From JALUZX01 sp964561605 (lineage in GTDB: Bacteria; Planctomycetota; UBA1135; JALUZX01): a stretch of 64,000 nt of DNA. This document shows positions 17,176 through 26,918 of the stretch, piece after piece. Under the pieces are notes generated by a model. That model saw only the letters and a list, made by a program, of their open reading frames with translations, was not told where the DNA came from and did no database searches. The stretch's first letter is position 1. Each line of letters starts with the position of its first letter. The DNA lies in NCBI GenBank assembly GCA_964561605.1, contig CAZLQD010000039.1, positions 62,001-126,000 of the forward strand, in the 5' to 3' direction. The position numbers and the translations under genes were made by a program.

Positions 17176-20040
17176 ATGAAAAAAGGAAAAGCCTTGGTTC
17201 TTTCCGCCCTCCTCTGGGCGGCCGCCGCGCCGGCCCAGGAGAAGGAGGCCGGGAACTTCCCCTTCAACAACACCACCGCCGTCGGGGCCGAGCAGTTCCT
17301 CAGGGCCCACCCCACCTACGACGGAAGGGGTGTGGTCCTGGCGGTCCTGGACTGCGGGGTCCAGCTGGGAATCCCCGGGCTCGTCACCACTTCCGACGGA
17401 AAGCCCAAGATCCTGGAGTGCCGGGACTTCACCGGCGAAGGAGACGTTCCCCTCGTCAAGGCCAAGGTGGTGAAGGAGGGCGGAAAGGAAGCCCTCGCCC
17501 TCGGCAAGGAGCGGTGGTTCGGCTTCGGCTCCCTTCCTTACAAGGCCGAGGGCCCCTACTACCTGGCCCTCTATTCCGAGAAGAGGCTGATCAACAACAA
17601 CCTGAAGGACCTCAACGGCAACGGGAAGACCGACGACAAGTGGGCCTTCCTGGTCTTCCAGACCAAGGAGGGCTTCTGGGTGGTCTACCCCGACACCGAC
17701 ATGGACCACGACTTCGCCGACGAGAAGGGCCTCAGGGACTACGCCGTGAGACGGGACACCTTCCAGTTCGGCCCGAGGGACCCGAAGAAACAGCCGACTA
17801 TCATCATCTGCTCCGTAACTGTCCGCCCCAAGGACAAGGTCCTGGAACTCTACATCCCCACCGGGGCCCACGGGACCCACGTGGCGGGCATGGCCTCGGG
17901 ATATCACATGGACGGTAATCCCCACCACAACGGAATCGCCCCCGGGGCGCAGATCCTGGCGCTCAAGATCGGCGACAATTCCCTCTCCGGGGGGGCCACC
18001 GTCACGGGATCCATGATCAAGGCCTACGAATACGCCGTGGCATGGGCCCGGAAGCACAAGATGCCCCTGGTGATCAACATGAGCTACGGCATCGGGAGCG
18101 AGATCGAGGGCCTGGCCGAGATGGACAGGAAGCTGGACAGGCTCTTCACCGAGAACCCGACGGTCCTCTGCTCCATCTCCAACGGCAACGACGGCCCGGG
18201 GATCTCCAACACGGGAATCCCCGCCGCCAGCAAGCGGGTCTGGTCGGCCGGCGCCATGATGGCCGTGGACACCCTGGCCACGGTGTGGGGCGCGGACATC
18301 AAGACCTTCAAGCCCTTCATCTTCACCAGCCGGGGAGGGGAGGTCCCCAAGCCCGACGGCCTCGCCCCGGGAGGAGCCTCCTCCACCGTTCCCCGCTACC
18401 TCCGCAACGACGCCATGTGGGGCACCTCCATGGCCAGCCCCCAGACGGCGGGCTTCATGTGTTGCCTCGCCTCGGCCTGTCTCCAGGAGAAGATCCCTTA
18501 CACCAACATGGTCTTCTACAGGGCCATGCGCAACGCTGCGAAGCCCCTTCCCGGCTGGAACGAGCTGGACCAGGGGGCGGGCCTGATCCAGATGTCCAAG
18601 ACCTTCGAATACCTCAAGATCTATGCGGCCCGCAAGGAGTCGGAGAAGATCTACGCCTACGACGTCCGGGCCGAGGCCACGACCATGCCCCACGGCAGGG
18701 GAAGGGCGGCCTACTTCAGGGCCAGCCACTGGTATCCTGCATATCCGGATACGACGACCTTCGTCGTCACCCCCGTCTTCCCGAAGGATTTCACGCCCGA
18801 CCAGAAGAACGACTTCTACCGGGCATACGACCTGGTGCCCCAGAAGGAGTGGATCCGGGTGAACAAGCCCTCGGCCTACATCAAGGGAACGACACCGCTG
18901 GTCCTCAAGGTCTGGTACGACAAGGAAGCCCTCCGCAAGCCCGGGCTCTACGTGGGGAGCATCTACGCCTACCGCAAGGGCCTGCCCCACAAGCCCGAGA
19001 ACATCGAGTTCCGCCTCCTGAACACCGTGGTCGTCCCCTATACCCTTTCTGCCGAAAACCACTTCACCCTGGAGATGACCGGGATGAAGGTGGACCCGGG
19101 AGACATCCAGCGGTTCTTCGTGGACGTCCCGGCGGGGATGCAGGCCCTGAACACCAGGCTCACCAGCCCGGAAGGAAAATTCTGTCGCGCCCTCGTGACC
19201 ATCTACTCCCCCACGGGAGAGGAAGCCGCATCCTGGGTTCCCAAGGTGGAGAAGCGCCCCGGCCCGGTCTACAACCAGGTCGTGGGACGCAAGCTCTATC
19301 CCGGCGTCTGGGAGATCGTGGTCTGGGGCTACTACCAGAACCGCGAGACTTCCACCTACAACCTGAGGATCCAAACCTCCGGCTTCCGGTCGAGCCCCCG
19401 GGAGCTCCAGGCCTTCACCTACCGCCACCCGAACCCGCCGTCGGGGAAGTTCAAGGTCGTCAACCTGGTCAACCGGATCTTCGAAGGATCCGTCCGGGGC
19501 GAGACCCTGGGATACGAGCGGACCCTCGAACCCGTCATATCCTCCACCAAGTGGACCTACACCTTCCGCATGCCCAAGGGGGTTACCAGGGTCCGCTTCG
19601 CCCTGGAGCTCTCCAAGCGGGACTACAACCTCTTCACCGACTTCGCCGTCCAGATCCGCGACGCTTCGGGCCGGGCCCTGACCCAGTCGGGCTTCAACTA
19701 CCACGACCTGGAGTTGAATCTCGCCAACACGGGCGGAGGCCGTCCCTACACCCTGGTCCTCATCCCGGGCTACGCCGACAAGAGGCCCTCCAGGCCCTTC
19801 AAGGTGAAGATCCGGGAGGAGTATTACACCTCCAAGCGGATCGCCGTGAACGTGGGCGACTTGAAGATCTACCCCTACGTCCCCACGGAGATCACCTTCA
19901 CTCTCTCCGAGCCCCCGGCTCCGGTCCCGGAAGGATTCCAGCCCATGGGGCAGATCCTCTTCCGGGACGCCGCCGAGAACCAGGTCCAGGGCTTCGTGCC
20001 CATCCGGTTCCAGGTGGGACTGACGGGGGGAAAACACTGA
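17176..20040 (+). CDS. Secreted S8 serine peptidase, tripeptidyl-peptidase II-like
   Basis: The 954-residue protein has a signal peptide (residues 1-20) and a subtilisin-type domain with Asp59 (AVLDCGVQ), His232 (GAHGTHVAG) and Ser418 (GTSMASP). About 170 residues separate Asp and His. This insertion, and the GRGVVLAVLDCGV start followed by a TTSDGKPKI-like stretch, are hallmarks of tripeptidyl-peptidase II rather than ordinary subtilisins. About 500 residues of beta-rich C-terminal domains follow, shorter than in eukaryotic TPPII. GGAG lies 9 bases before the ATG. It is divergent from the heparinase gene. A role in extracellular or periplasmic peptide degradation is inferred. Confidence 0.88.
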   Translation: MKKGKALVLSALLWAAAAPAQEKEAGNFPFNNTTAVGAEQFLRAHPTYDGRGVVLAVLDCGVQLGIPGLVTTSDGKPKILECRDFTGEGDVPLVKAKVVKEGGKEALALGKERWFGFGSLPYKAEGPYYLALYSEKRLINNNLKDLNGNGKTDDKWAFLVFQTKEGFWVVYPDTDMDHDFADEKGLRDYAVRRDTFQFGPRDPKKQPTIIICSVTVRPKDKVLELYIPTGAHGTHVAGMASGYHMDGNPHHNGIAPGAQILALKIGDNSLSGGATVTGSMIKAYEYAVAWARKHKMPLVINMSYGIGSEIEGLAEMDRKLDRLFTENPTVLCSISNGNDGPGISNTGIPAASKRVWSAGAMMAVDTLATVWGADIKTFKPFIFTSRGGEVPKPDGLAPGGASSTVPRYLRNDAMWGTSMASPQTAGFMCCLASACLQEKIPYTNMVFYRAMRNAAKPLPGWNELDQGAGLIQMSKTFEYLKIYAARKESEKIYAYDVRAEATTMPHGRGRAAYFRASHWYPAYPDTTTFVVTPVFPKDFTPDQKNDFYRAYDLVPQKEWIRVNKPSAYIKGTTPLVLKVWYDKEALRKPGLYVGSIYAYRKGLPHKPENIEFRLLNTVVVPYTLSAENHFTLEMTGMKVDPGDIQRFFVDVPAGMQALNTRLTSPEGKFCRALVTIYSPTGEEAASWVPKVEKRPGPVYNQVVGRKLYPGVWEIVVWGYYQNRETSTYNLRIQTSGFRSSPRELQAFTYRHPNPPSGKFKVVNLVNRIFEGSVRGETLGYERTLEPVISSTKWTYTFRMPKGVTRVRFALELSKRDYNLFTDFAVQIRDASGRALTQSGFNYHDLELNLANTGGGRPYTLVLIPGYADKRPSRPFKVKIREEYYTSKRIAVNVGDLKIYPYVPTEITFTLSEPPAPVPEGFQPMGQILFRDAAENQVQGFVPIRFQVGLTGGKH

Positions 20041-20092
20041 GACCCTGCACGCCGGGGAGGGGCCTTTGGGTCCCTCCCCTCCCGGAGGTTCC

Positions 20093-21268
20093 ATGGCCTG
20101 GGCTTCAGGCTTCGGAAAAGGCGGTTCCTTCCCGGCCGCCCTGGAAAGGGCGGCCGGCGAAGCCAGGGAGAAGCTCGGAGAGAGACCGGACTTCCTTCTC
20201 TTCTTCTCCACCCGCCCCCTTCCGGGAAGGGACACACCCTGTCCCAGGACCGCCCCCCTCCAGGCCGGCGCCAGGGTGCACCAGGTCCTGAAACCCCGAA
20301 CGGGTTGGACCGGAGCGCCGGCCGTCTCCGTCCTGGCCGGTTCCTTCCCTTTCCCGTGCCTCCAGGTTCACCGCTTCCGGAAATCCGTTTTCCCCTCGCC
20401 GGACCAGCCGCCCCGGACCTGGCGTAGGACCCTTGGGATCCAAGGGCCCCCGCCATCGGCCCTCCTCCTCCTGGCCGGCCCCGCCTCCTCCCACCTGGCC
20501 CCCCTCCTCCCGGGGCTGGAATCGGCCTTTCCCAGGACCATCCTGGCCGGGGCCGTCCTGGGTCCCCCAGGCCCTCCCCACGAAGGGAAGGTCCTCTTCC
20601 TGGACCACCCCCTTCCGGCCGGGGAGGTCCTGGGCTTCGCCCTGGACCCGCCTCTTTCCATGGAAGTCCGGGTGGTCCCGGCCTTCGAACCCCTGGGCCC
20701 TCCCCGGAAGGTGACGGCCCTCTCCGGGGAGGAACTCTCCTCCCTGGACGGCCGGCCCGCCTGGGAAGTCCTCCGGGAAGAGACCCGGAGGAAGGACATT
20801 CCACCCGACCAGCCCCTCTTGGCCCAGGTCTCCTCCCTTCCCCCCGGGCCCGGGGAGGAACTTCCCTGCGGCACTGCCAGGACGGTCCTCAGGGTCGGAC
20901 GGCGGGTTAGGGTCCTCACACCGGGCGGCCTCAGGGTGGGCCAGTGGATCCGCTTCTGCCGCCCCTCCCCGGAAAGGACGAGAATGCGGATTTCCGCCCT
21001 TCCGGATCCTGACGGGAAGGGACCGGGAGCGACCATCCTCTTCGCCTGTCCCCAGCCGGGGAACCCGCCGTCGCCGGACCCGGCCCAGGAGATCCTGGCC
21101 CGCCTGGAGGAGACCCCCCTCCTGGGAGCCCGCTCCTGGGCCCAGATCGCCGCTCCCCCCGGTTGCGGTCCCCTCCTCCTGGGCCAGACCCTCGTCTTCT
21201 GCAGAATCGGGGAGGCGGAACTTCCCTCAGCAGGAGACTCTCTCCCCGAGACCGGCCCCCGAAAGTGA
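20093..21268 (+). CDS. FIST domain protein
   Basis: The 391-residue protein resembles the FIST sensory family. The N-terminal half has ALERAAGEAREKLGERPDF followed by an LLFFSTRP strand, and the C-terminal half has LRVGQWIRFC and an ATILFACPQPG strand like the FIST_C core. FIST proteins are predicted to bind small ligands and usually sit with signalling modules; none adjoins this gene. The ATG at 20093 follows GGAGG by 4 bases and lies 52 bases after the protease gene, so the two may share a transcript. The last 42 bases overlap the end of the convergent glycosyltransferase gene. Confidence 0.72.
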   Translation: MAWASGFGKGGSFPAALERAAGEAREKLGERPDFLLFFSTRPLPGRDTPCPRTAPLQAGARVHQVLKPRTGWTGAPAVSVLAGSFPFPCLQVHRFRKSVFPSPDQPPRTWRRTLGIQGPPPSALLLLAGPASSHLAPLLPGLESAFPRTILAGAVLGPPGPPHEGKVLFLDHPLPAGEVLGFALDPPLSMEVRVVPAFEPLGPPRKVTALSGEELSSLDGRPAWEVLREETRRKDIPPDQPLLAQVSSLPPGPGEELPCGTARTVLRVGRRVRVLTPGGLRVGQWIRFCRPSPERTRMRISALPDPDGKGPGATILFACPQPGNPPSPDPAQEILARLEETPLLGARSWAQIAAPPGCGPLLLGQTLVFCRIGEAELPSAGDSLPETGPRK

Positions 21269-22291
21269 TCTCCCCCGCCTCTCCTCCAGGATCTCCAGGA
21301 AGGTCCGTTCCAGGAGTTCCAGCCGGTCCTCCATGGTGAAGGAGGCCGCCGCCTGGACGGCACCCCTCCTCAGGGTCTCCCTCACGTCCCTCCTGCGGGC
21401 CAGGAACACCAGGGCCGCCGCCATGGCCTCCCTATCGCCTGGAGGAACGAGCAAGGCGGAATTCCCTTTTGCGTAGGATCGGATGGAGGGAATGTCGGTC
21501 AGGACGGAAGGCACTCCGCAGGCCAGGGCCTCCAGGCCGGGAAGGTAGAAACCCTCTTCGACGGAATCGGCCGTTCCAAGGAAGAGGTCCAGGCTCCTGT
21601 AGAGGTTTCCCATCTCCTCGTAGGGAACCCGGCAATGTGCCTCCACCCGGAAGGGCACCTTGAATTCGGCCTCCAGGAAAGGGAGGTGGCTGGCCCGGAC
21701 GAGGACCAGGTCCAGGCCGGCCCGGGCCGCCAGGAGGCAGGCCTCGATCCCCGCGGCGATCCCCTTGATGGGAACCTGGGCCGGGCCGAAGAGGCCCACC
21801 CGCAGGGGCCCCTCCTCTCCCCGGGGCGGACCGGGATGCATGACCCTTCCGTCCACGGCGTTCGGAACGGTCCGGCAGGAACGGCCGAAACGCCTGCCCA
21901 AGAGGTCCGCCAGGTGGGAGGAGACCACCACCAGGGACGTCTCCTCCATGGCGTAAACCCTCTCGATCGCCTCCCGGATCCGGGCGGGCAGGCCCTCGTT
22001 CCCCTCGAAGCCCTGGCAGAAGTGGACGGGAATCCCCTTCCCGGAAAGAACGGCCGCCGGCACGGTGGACCAGTAGGTTCCCACCACCAGGTCCGCCCCA
22101 TCCACACCCTCGAGAGAGAGGGCGGGGTCCTGGAGGAAAGGGACCCCCGGATCCGTCCAGGCCGGCGGGCCCGAACGGGAGACCAGGAGAACCTGGTGCC
22201 CCCTCTCCCGGAGGGCCCGGGCGTCCCGGAGTACGGTCTGCACCCCCCCCCAGGGTTCCTCCGCCGTTTCCAGGAGATAGACGATCCTCAA
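21227..22291 (-). CDS. Glycosyltransferase family 4-like
   Basis: The 354-residue GT-B enzyme shows the acceptor-domain start RIVYLLETAEEPWGGVQTVL and the donor-site motif SVEEGFYLPGLEALACGVPS (EX7E-like). The TTG at 22291 is favoured over the TTG at 22306 because an ideal GGAGG lies 8 bases before it. The sugar donor and acceptor are unknown. It is tail-to-tail with the FIST gene, overlapping it by 42 bases, and lies about 60 bases downstream of the SLC13 gene on the same strand. Confidence 0.85.
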   Translation of the reverse strand: MRIVYLLETAEEPWGGVQTVLRDARALRERGHQVLLVSRSGPPAWTDPGVPFLQDPALSLEGVDGADLVVGTYWSTVPAAVLSGKGIPVHFCQGFEGNEGLPARIREAIERVYAMEETSLVVVSSHLADLLGRRFGRSCRTVPNAVDGRVMHPGPPRGEEGPLRVGLFGPAQVPIKGIAAGIEACLLAARAGLDLVLVRASHLPFLEAEFKVPFRVEAHCRVPYEEMGNLYRSLDLFLGTADSVEEGFYLPGLEALACGVPSVLTDIPSIRSYAKGNSALLVPPGDREAMAAALVFLARRRDVRETLRRGAVQAAASFTMEDRLELLERTFLEILEERRGRSLSGAGLGERVSC

Positions 22292-22350
22292 AGGCCTTGC
22301 CTCCAACTCCCCTTCTTATCGGAGGTTCGGCCGCCCCCCCTGAAAGGCCC

Positions 22351-24117
22351 TCAAAGGGCCCGGAAGGGCCAGACCAGGGGCACCAGGAGGACCGTCAGGA
22401 TGAAACAGATCGCCTGGAGGGGGAGCCCCGCCTTGAGGAAGTCCCGGTACTTGTATCCCCCCATCCCGTAGACCAGGGTGTTGGTCTGGAATCCCACGGG
22501 AGTGAGGAAACTCGCCGAGCAGGCGAAGAGGACGGCCATGACGAAGGGCCTGTGACCCAGGCCCAGGCCCGCGGCGGCCGTAAGGGCCACGGGGGTCATG
22601 AGGACCGCCACGGCCCCGTGGGTCAGCAACTCCGTGAGGACCACCGTCACCAGGTAGAGCCCCCCCAGGACGAGCAAGGGCCTCCCTCCCACCTGGCCCA
22701 CCAGGAGCCCTGCCAGTTCCCCTGCGGCCCCGGAAGTCTCCAGGGCCTTGCCCAGGGCCAGGGCCCCCACGAGGAGGAAGAGGATCCTCCAGTCCACGGC
22801 CTTGTAGGCCTGGGCCGGGTTCAGGCATCCCCCCAGGACCATGGCCAGGGCCCCCGAGAGGGCGGCCACCGAGGAGGGGAGAAGGCCCAAGGCGATGGAG
22901 CCCACCATGCCCGCCAGGACTGCCGCCGCCAGGGGGGCCTTCCTCCGGTTCACCACCCCTTCCTGGACCTCCTCGGTGAGGACGAACTCCTCCATCTTCC
23001 TGGCCTCCCTCACGGAGGACTCGTCGCCGAAGGCCAGGAGCACGTCCCCCGGCTGGAGGACCAGGCCCGAGACCTTCTCCCGGAGATGGCGTCCTTTGCG
23101 CATCACCGCAACCACGACCAGCCCGGCCCTCCTGTGGAGGCGAAGCTCCCGGACGGGCCGGCCCACCACGGGGGAACCGGGCGGAACGAGGAGCTCCACG
23201 AAGGTCATGCTCCTGGGGTCGAAGGTGACCTTCCCTTCCATCAGCTCGGGAAGGAGTTCCACCCCGGGAACCCGGTCCAGGCCGGCGATGCTGTTCACCG
23301 GCCCTTTCACGAGGAGGATGTCCTCCTCCCGGAGGACCTCCTCCTTGGGCGGGGGCCAGCGCATCTCTTCCCCCCGGACCAGGACCAGGACCCGGGCCTT
23401 CAGGAGATTCTCGAAGTCCGCCACGGTCTTCCCCGCCGTGGAGGATCCCTTCTTCAAGGCCACCTCGGTGACGAACTCCCGGATCTTCTCTCCCTCCCTG
23501 GCCACGCCCAGGCTGGGCCGCAGGGGCAAAAAACGCCTCCCCACCAGGAGGAGGTAGGCCAGACCCGCCGCCGTGAAGGCCGCTCCCACGGGGAGGACCT
23601 CGAACATCCCCACAGGGGCGAAACCGTGGCGGGAGACCACTTCGGAGACCAGGATGTTGGTGCTCGTTCCCAGGAGGGTGCAGGTCCCTCCCAGGATGGA
23701 GGCGTAGGACAGGGGGATCAGGAGCTTGCTGGGGGGAATCCGGAAGCGTCCTGCCAGGCCCAGGATCACCGGGAGGAAGACCGCCACGATGGGAGTGTTG
23801 TTCACGAAAGCCGAGGCCAGGGCGGTGAACAGGCACATCCAGAAGAGAAGGGGGCCCTCCCTCCCCGTGGACCGGGAGGCCAGGAAGCGGGCGAACCAGG
23901 CCAGGGCTCCCGTGCGGTGGAGCCCCTGGGCCACCACCAGGAGGGAGCCGATGGTGATCACCGCCGGATGGCCGAAGAAGGCCAGGCCCTCGGATGGTGA
24001 GAGGAGGCCCGAGAAGATGACCGCCAGGAGGGCCAGGAGCCCCACCTGGTCCATGGGAAGGACCTCCAGGGCAAGGAGGAGCAGGACCCCCAAGGTGATC
24101 GTCCCTGCCGTCCACAT
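22351..24117 (-). CDS. SLC13/DASS family transporter with central RCK_C (TrkA-C) domains
   Basis: The 588-residue membrane protein has the two DASS halves with the paired Ser/Asn-Asn-Thr-type motifs (VNNTPIVAVF near 125 and the counterpart THGAVAVLM near 510). Between the halves, about residues 205-375 form two soluble TrkA-C modules (for example VNSIAGLDRV and LREKVSGLVLQPGDVLLAFG). Members with this layout transport sulfate, dicarboxylates or related anions with sodium. The ATG at 24117 opens the first membrane helix. Confidence 0.88.
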   Translation of the reverse strand: MWTAGTITLGVLLLLALEVLPMDQVGLLALLAVIFSGLLSPSEGLAFFGHPAVITIGSLLVVAQGLHRTGALAWFARFLASRSTGREGPLLFWMCLFTALASAFVNNTPIVAVFLPVILGLAGRFRIPPSKLLIPLSYASILGGTCTLLGTSTNILVSEVVSRHGFAPVGMFEVLPVGAAFTAAGLAYLLLVGRRFLPLRPSLGVAREGEKIREFVTEVALKKGSSTAGKTVADFENLLKARVLVLVRGEEMRWPPPKEEVLREEDILLVKGPVNSIAGLDRVPGVELLPELMEGKVTFDPRSMTFVELLVPPGSPVVGRPVRELRLHRRAGLVVVAVMRKGRHLREKVSGLVLQPGDVLLAFGDESSVREARKMEEFVLTEEVQEGVVNRRKAPLAAAVLAGMVGSIALGLLPSSVAALSGALAMVLGGCLNPAQAYKAVDWRILFLLVGALALGKALETSGAAGELAGLLVGQVGGRPLLVLGGLYLVTVVLTELLTHGAVAVLMTPVALTAAAGLGLGHRPFVMAVLFACSASFLTPVGFQTNTLVYGMGGYKYRDFLKAGLPLQAICFILTVLLVPLVWPFRAL

Positions 24118-24303
24118 GGCCCTATTGTGCCCCTTCCCGCGAAAGCGATCGAAGACCTTCCCGGCAACCCTTCCGGAAGGGAGGTTCCCCGGCCCCCCCC
24201 ACGCCCGGGGAGGAGCTTTCAGGGAACCGGGAGGCCGGGGCTGCGTTCCAGGAACTTTCCCGTGATCCGGAGAACCAGAGAGGGAGGACGAGGAGGCTTT
24301 ACC

Positions 24304-26508
24304 ATGAGAACGATCCACCTGGCGGAAATCTTCCTCTTCCTGGGGGCGACCTGCTTGGGCCAGCCCCCCGTGACGCCGCCCCACCTGCCGCCCCACCCGC
24401 CCCGGCCCGTCCCGGCCCGCCTTCCCCAGGCCCGCCTGGCCCGGGTCTCCCTGGAAGCCGAGATCCGGGACGGAGCGGCGCGAACGGAGGTGAGGGCCGC
24501 CTTCACCAATCCCTACCGGACTCCCGCCGAGGCCTTCTGGCTCGTTCCCCTGCCCCCGGGGGCCGTGGTCCACCAGGCCAAGCTCCTCCTGGACGGCAAG
24601 GAGGTGAAGGCCCAGATCCTGGATGCCGAAAAGGCACGCCGGGCATACCAGGAGATCGTCGCCCGCCTCCTGGATCCCATGCTCCTGGAATACGCCGGGT
24701 GGGGTCTGGTCCGGGCCAGGATCTATCCCGTTCCGCCGGGAGGAAAGGCGGAGGTCCGCTTCTCCATGACGGCCCTCCTCCCAAGGGAGGGGGCCCAATG
24801 GTCCTACGTCTTTCCCTTCAAGGCCCTGGTCCGGAAGTCCACCCGGCCGCCGGTCCTCTCCGCCCGGCTGAGGATCCTCTCCTCCAAGGCCCTGGGTGTG
24901 GTCTACTCTCCCACGCCGAAGGCCGAAATCCGCCGGACGGGAGAGACCGAAGCCGTCCTGGGGTGGGAATCCAAGGCTTCCAGGCCCGCGGACCTCAAGC
25001 TTTTCTACTCCCTGGCGGAAAAGGAGTTCGGCGCCCTCACCCTCTTCTACTCCCCCCAGGGGGGCTCGGGGACCTTCCTCTTCGCCTTGAATCCCGTGCG
25101 GGACCCCCGGGAATCGGCCCCCCTGCCCAAGACGGTGGTCTTCGCAGTGGACACGTCGGGGTCCATGCAGGGCAGGAAGATCGAGCAGGTCAAGGGGGCC
25201 CTCCGCTTCTTCCTCCGGAGCCTCGAAGAGAAGGACGCCTTCAACCTGGTCCCCTTCTCCACCGCGGCAAGGCCCCTCTTTCCCGAGCCGAAGCCGGTGA
25301 CGGCCGAAACGAGGAAGGAGGCCCTGGAGATGGTGAACCGCCTCGAGGCCGAGGGGGGGACCAACATCGAGGACGCCCTGACCCAGGGCCTGAAGATGCC
25401 CCCCGACGGGAGGAAGCACATCCTCCTCTTCCTCACCGACGGCCTTCCCACGGTTGGAGAGACCGACCCGGCGGCCATCCTGAAAGCGGTGAAGAAATCC
25501 AAGGGAAAGGATACACGGATCTTCGTGTTCGGCGTGGGAAACGACGTGAACACCTTCCTCCTGGACCGGATCGCCGAAATGGGCCGGGGGGACCGGCACT
25601 ACGTGGGCGAGAACGAGAACATCGAGGTGAAGGTCTCCAGCCTCCTCCAGCGCCTCTCCCGGCCAGCCCTGTCCGACCTGGAGATCACCATGGAAGGAGC
25701 GCGCCTCTCCAAGCTCACGCCCTGGCCTCTACCCGACCTCTTCTACGGCTCGCCCCTGACCGTTCTCGGCCGCTTCGAGGGAAAGGGCCGGCACGACCTC
25801 GTCCTGAGAGGGACCCTCCTGGGCAGGAAGAAGGAGTGGCGCTTTCCCGTAACCCTCCCGGAAGGGCCCGAGAAGGGGCTCTCCTGGCTCGCCCCTCTTT
25901 GGGCCCAGAGGAGGATCGCCCATCTCCTGGACCAGATCCGCCTCTACGGGGCCTCCAAGGAGCTCCAGGAGGAAGTGACCCGCCTGGGCAAGCGCTACGG
26001 GATCGTGACCCCCTGGACCTCCTACCTGGTGGCCCAGGAAGCCCGCCGCCTGGCCGGGGAGACGGCCCTCCCCGTTCCGCCCGCACCGAGAACCCCCGAG
26101 ACGGACGGAAGGAGAGGCCGGGGCATCTCCCGGGGTTTCTCCGGTCCCCCCCTCCCGAATTCGCCGTCCCTGGGGGCCCTATCGAAGGCCCCCTCCAACC
26201 AGGGGAAGAGGGCCGTGGAAGAATCCAAGGAACTGGCCAGGATGAAGACCCAGGACGCCGCCGACGTCGACGGCGGAGGGGGCCCTCTCAAAGTCCGCCG
26301 GGCCGGAGGGAAGGTCTTCATCCTCCTGGGGGACGTCTGGGTGGACCGGGCCTTCAAGAAGGAGATGAAGGGAAAGATCCAGAAGATCCGTCCCTTCTCG
26401 CCGGCCTACTTCGAACTCCTGGAGAAACACCCCGAGGCCGGACCCTGGCTCGCCGCCGAGGGAAAGATCCTCGTGGTGATCGGCGATACGCCCTACTTGA
26501 TCGGCTGA
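24304..26508 (+). CDS. VIT and von Willebrand factor A domain protein, exported
   Basis: The 734-residue protein carries a signal peptide (about 1-20), a VIT domain (about 40-170, with ARTEVRAAFTNPY and AFWLVPLPPGAVV), and a vWA domain with a complete metal site, DTSGS at 283-287 and TDGLPT later. A C-terminal region has a Gly/Ser linker and a small beta domain ending at VVIGDTPYLIG. This is the inter-alpha-trypsin-inhibitor-heavy-chain-like layout common in exported bacterial proteins. GAGGAGG precedes the ATG by 7 bases. It is divergent from the SLC13 gene and convergent with the lipoprotein operon. Partner and function are unknown. Confidence 0.88.
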   Translation: MRTIHLAEIFLFLGATCLGQPPVTPPHLPPHPPRPVPARLPQARLARVSLEAEIRDGAARTEVRAAFTNPYRTPAEAFWLVPLPPGAVVHQAKLLLDGKEVKAQILDAEKARRAYQEIVARLLDPMLLEYAGWGLVRARIYPVPPGGKAEVRFSMTALLPREGAQWSYVFPFKALVRKSTRPPVLSARLRILSSKALGVVYSPTPKAEIRRTGETEAVLGWESKASRPADLKLFYSLAEKEFGALTLFYSPQGGSGTFLFALNPVRDPRESAPLPKTVVFAVDTSGSMQGRKIEQVKGALRFFLRSLEEKDAFNLVPFSTAARPLFPEPKPVTAETRKEALEMVNRLEAEGGTNIEDALTQGLKMPPDGRKHILLFLTDGLPTVGETDPAAILKAVKKSKGKDTRIFVFGVGNDVNTFLLDRIAEMGRGDRHYVGENENIEVKVSSLLQRLSRPALSDLEITMEGARLSKLTPWPLPDLFYGSPLTVLGRFEGKGRHDLVLRGTLLGRKKEWRFPVTLPEGPEKGLSWLAPLWAQRRIAHLLDQIRLYGASKELQEEVTRLGKRYGIVTPWTSYLVAQEARRLAGETALPVPPAPRTPETDGRRGRGISRGFSGPPLPNSPSLGALSKAPSNQGKRAVEESKELARMKTQDAADVDGGGGPLKVRRAGGKVFILLGDVWVDRAFKKEMKGKIQKIRPFSPAYFELLEKHPEAGPWLAAEGKILVVIGDTPYLIG

Positions 26509-26519
26509 GGGCCCTCGCC

Positions 26520-26557
26520 CCCCTCTCCGCCCGGGAGCATCCCGGGGCGGAGAGGGG
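26520..26557. terminator. Bidirectional hairpin between VIT/vWA gene and lipoprotein operon
   Basis: GC-rich arms of about 17 bp (26520-26536 against 26540-26557, one bulge) lie between the two convergent stop codons. No long U tract follows on either side, so termination strength is uncertain. Confidence 0.65.
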
Positions 26558-26568
26558 CGGTTACCGCC

Positions 26569-26874
26569 CTACCTGCCCAGGCGGATCAGGTAGGTCTTGT
26601 GGGCCGTGAGGGTCAAGTCCTCCAGGCGGACCGTCTTGACCGGGACGCCCCCCTTCTTCACCTGGATCTCCGCCTCGGGGGAGACGTCTTCGGGAAGGTC
26701 GCAGGGGGTGACCACCTCGAGGAGTTTCCCGTCGTAGGGAACCACCAGGGTGAGGCCTTCGGGTTCGGAGTGGACATGGATGAGCTTCTTGTGCCTGGGC
26801 ACGGTGGTGCAGGCCTGGGAAAAGAGGAGCAGTCCCAGGAAGGCGGCCGCCGCCGGGAAGATCGAGAGTCTCAC
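26569..26874 (-). CDS. Small PEGA-like lipoprotein
   Basis: The 101-residue protein starts at a GTG preceded by a near-perfect AAGGAGGTG, which fixes the start. A signal segment ends at Cys22 (LLFSQAC), a slightly atypical lipobox. The mature part has the PEGA-type pattern SEPEG, then TPCDLP, then an EIQVKKGG strand. It is the last gene of the four-gene lipoprotein operon, 44 bases after the COG3014-like gene. It is likely a small envelope-exposed beta domain; the partner is unknown. Confidence 0.68.
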   Translation of the reverse strand: MRLSIFPAAAAFLGLLLFSQACTTVPRHKKLIHVHSEPEGLTLVVPYDGKLLEVVTPCDLPEDVSPEAEIQVKKGGVPVKTVRLEDLTLTAHKTYLIRLGR

Positions 26875-26918
26875 GTCTTCACCTCCTTCGTTCCGGGGAG
26901 GTCTCCCCGGCTTCGCGT

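Noticed and set aside
17086..20235. Long minus-strand frame opposite the TPPII-like gene
   Set aside because: Low-complexity Val/Gly/Leu composition typical of a reverse shadow; no start signal or domain.
22351..25599. 1082-codon minus-strand frame
   Set aside because: Only the part from 24117 down is the SLC13 transporter; the rest is antisense to the VIT/vWA gene.
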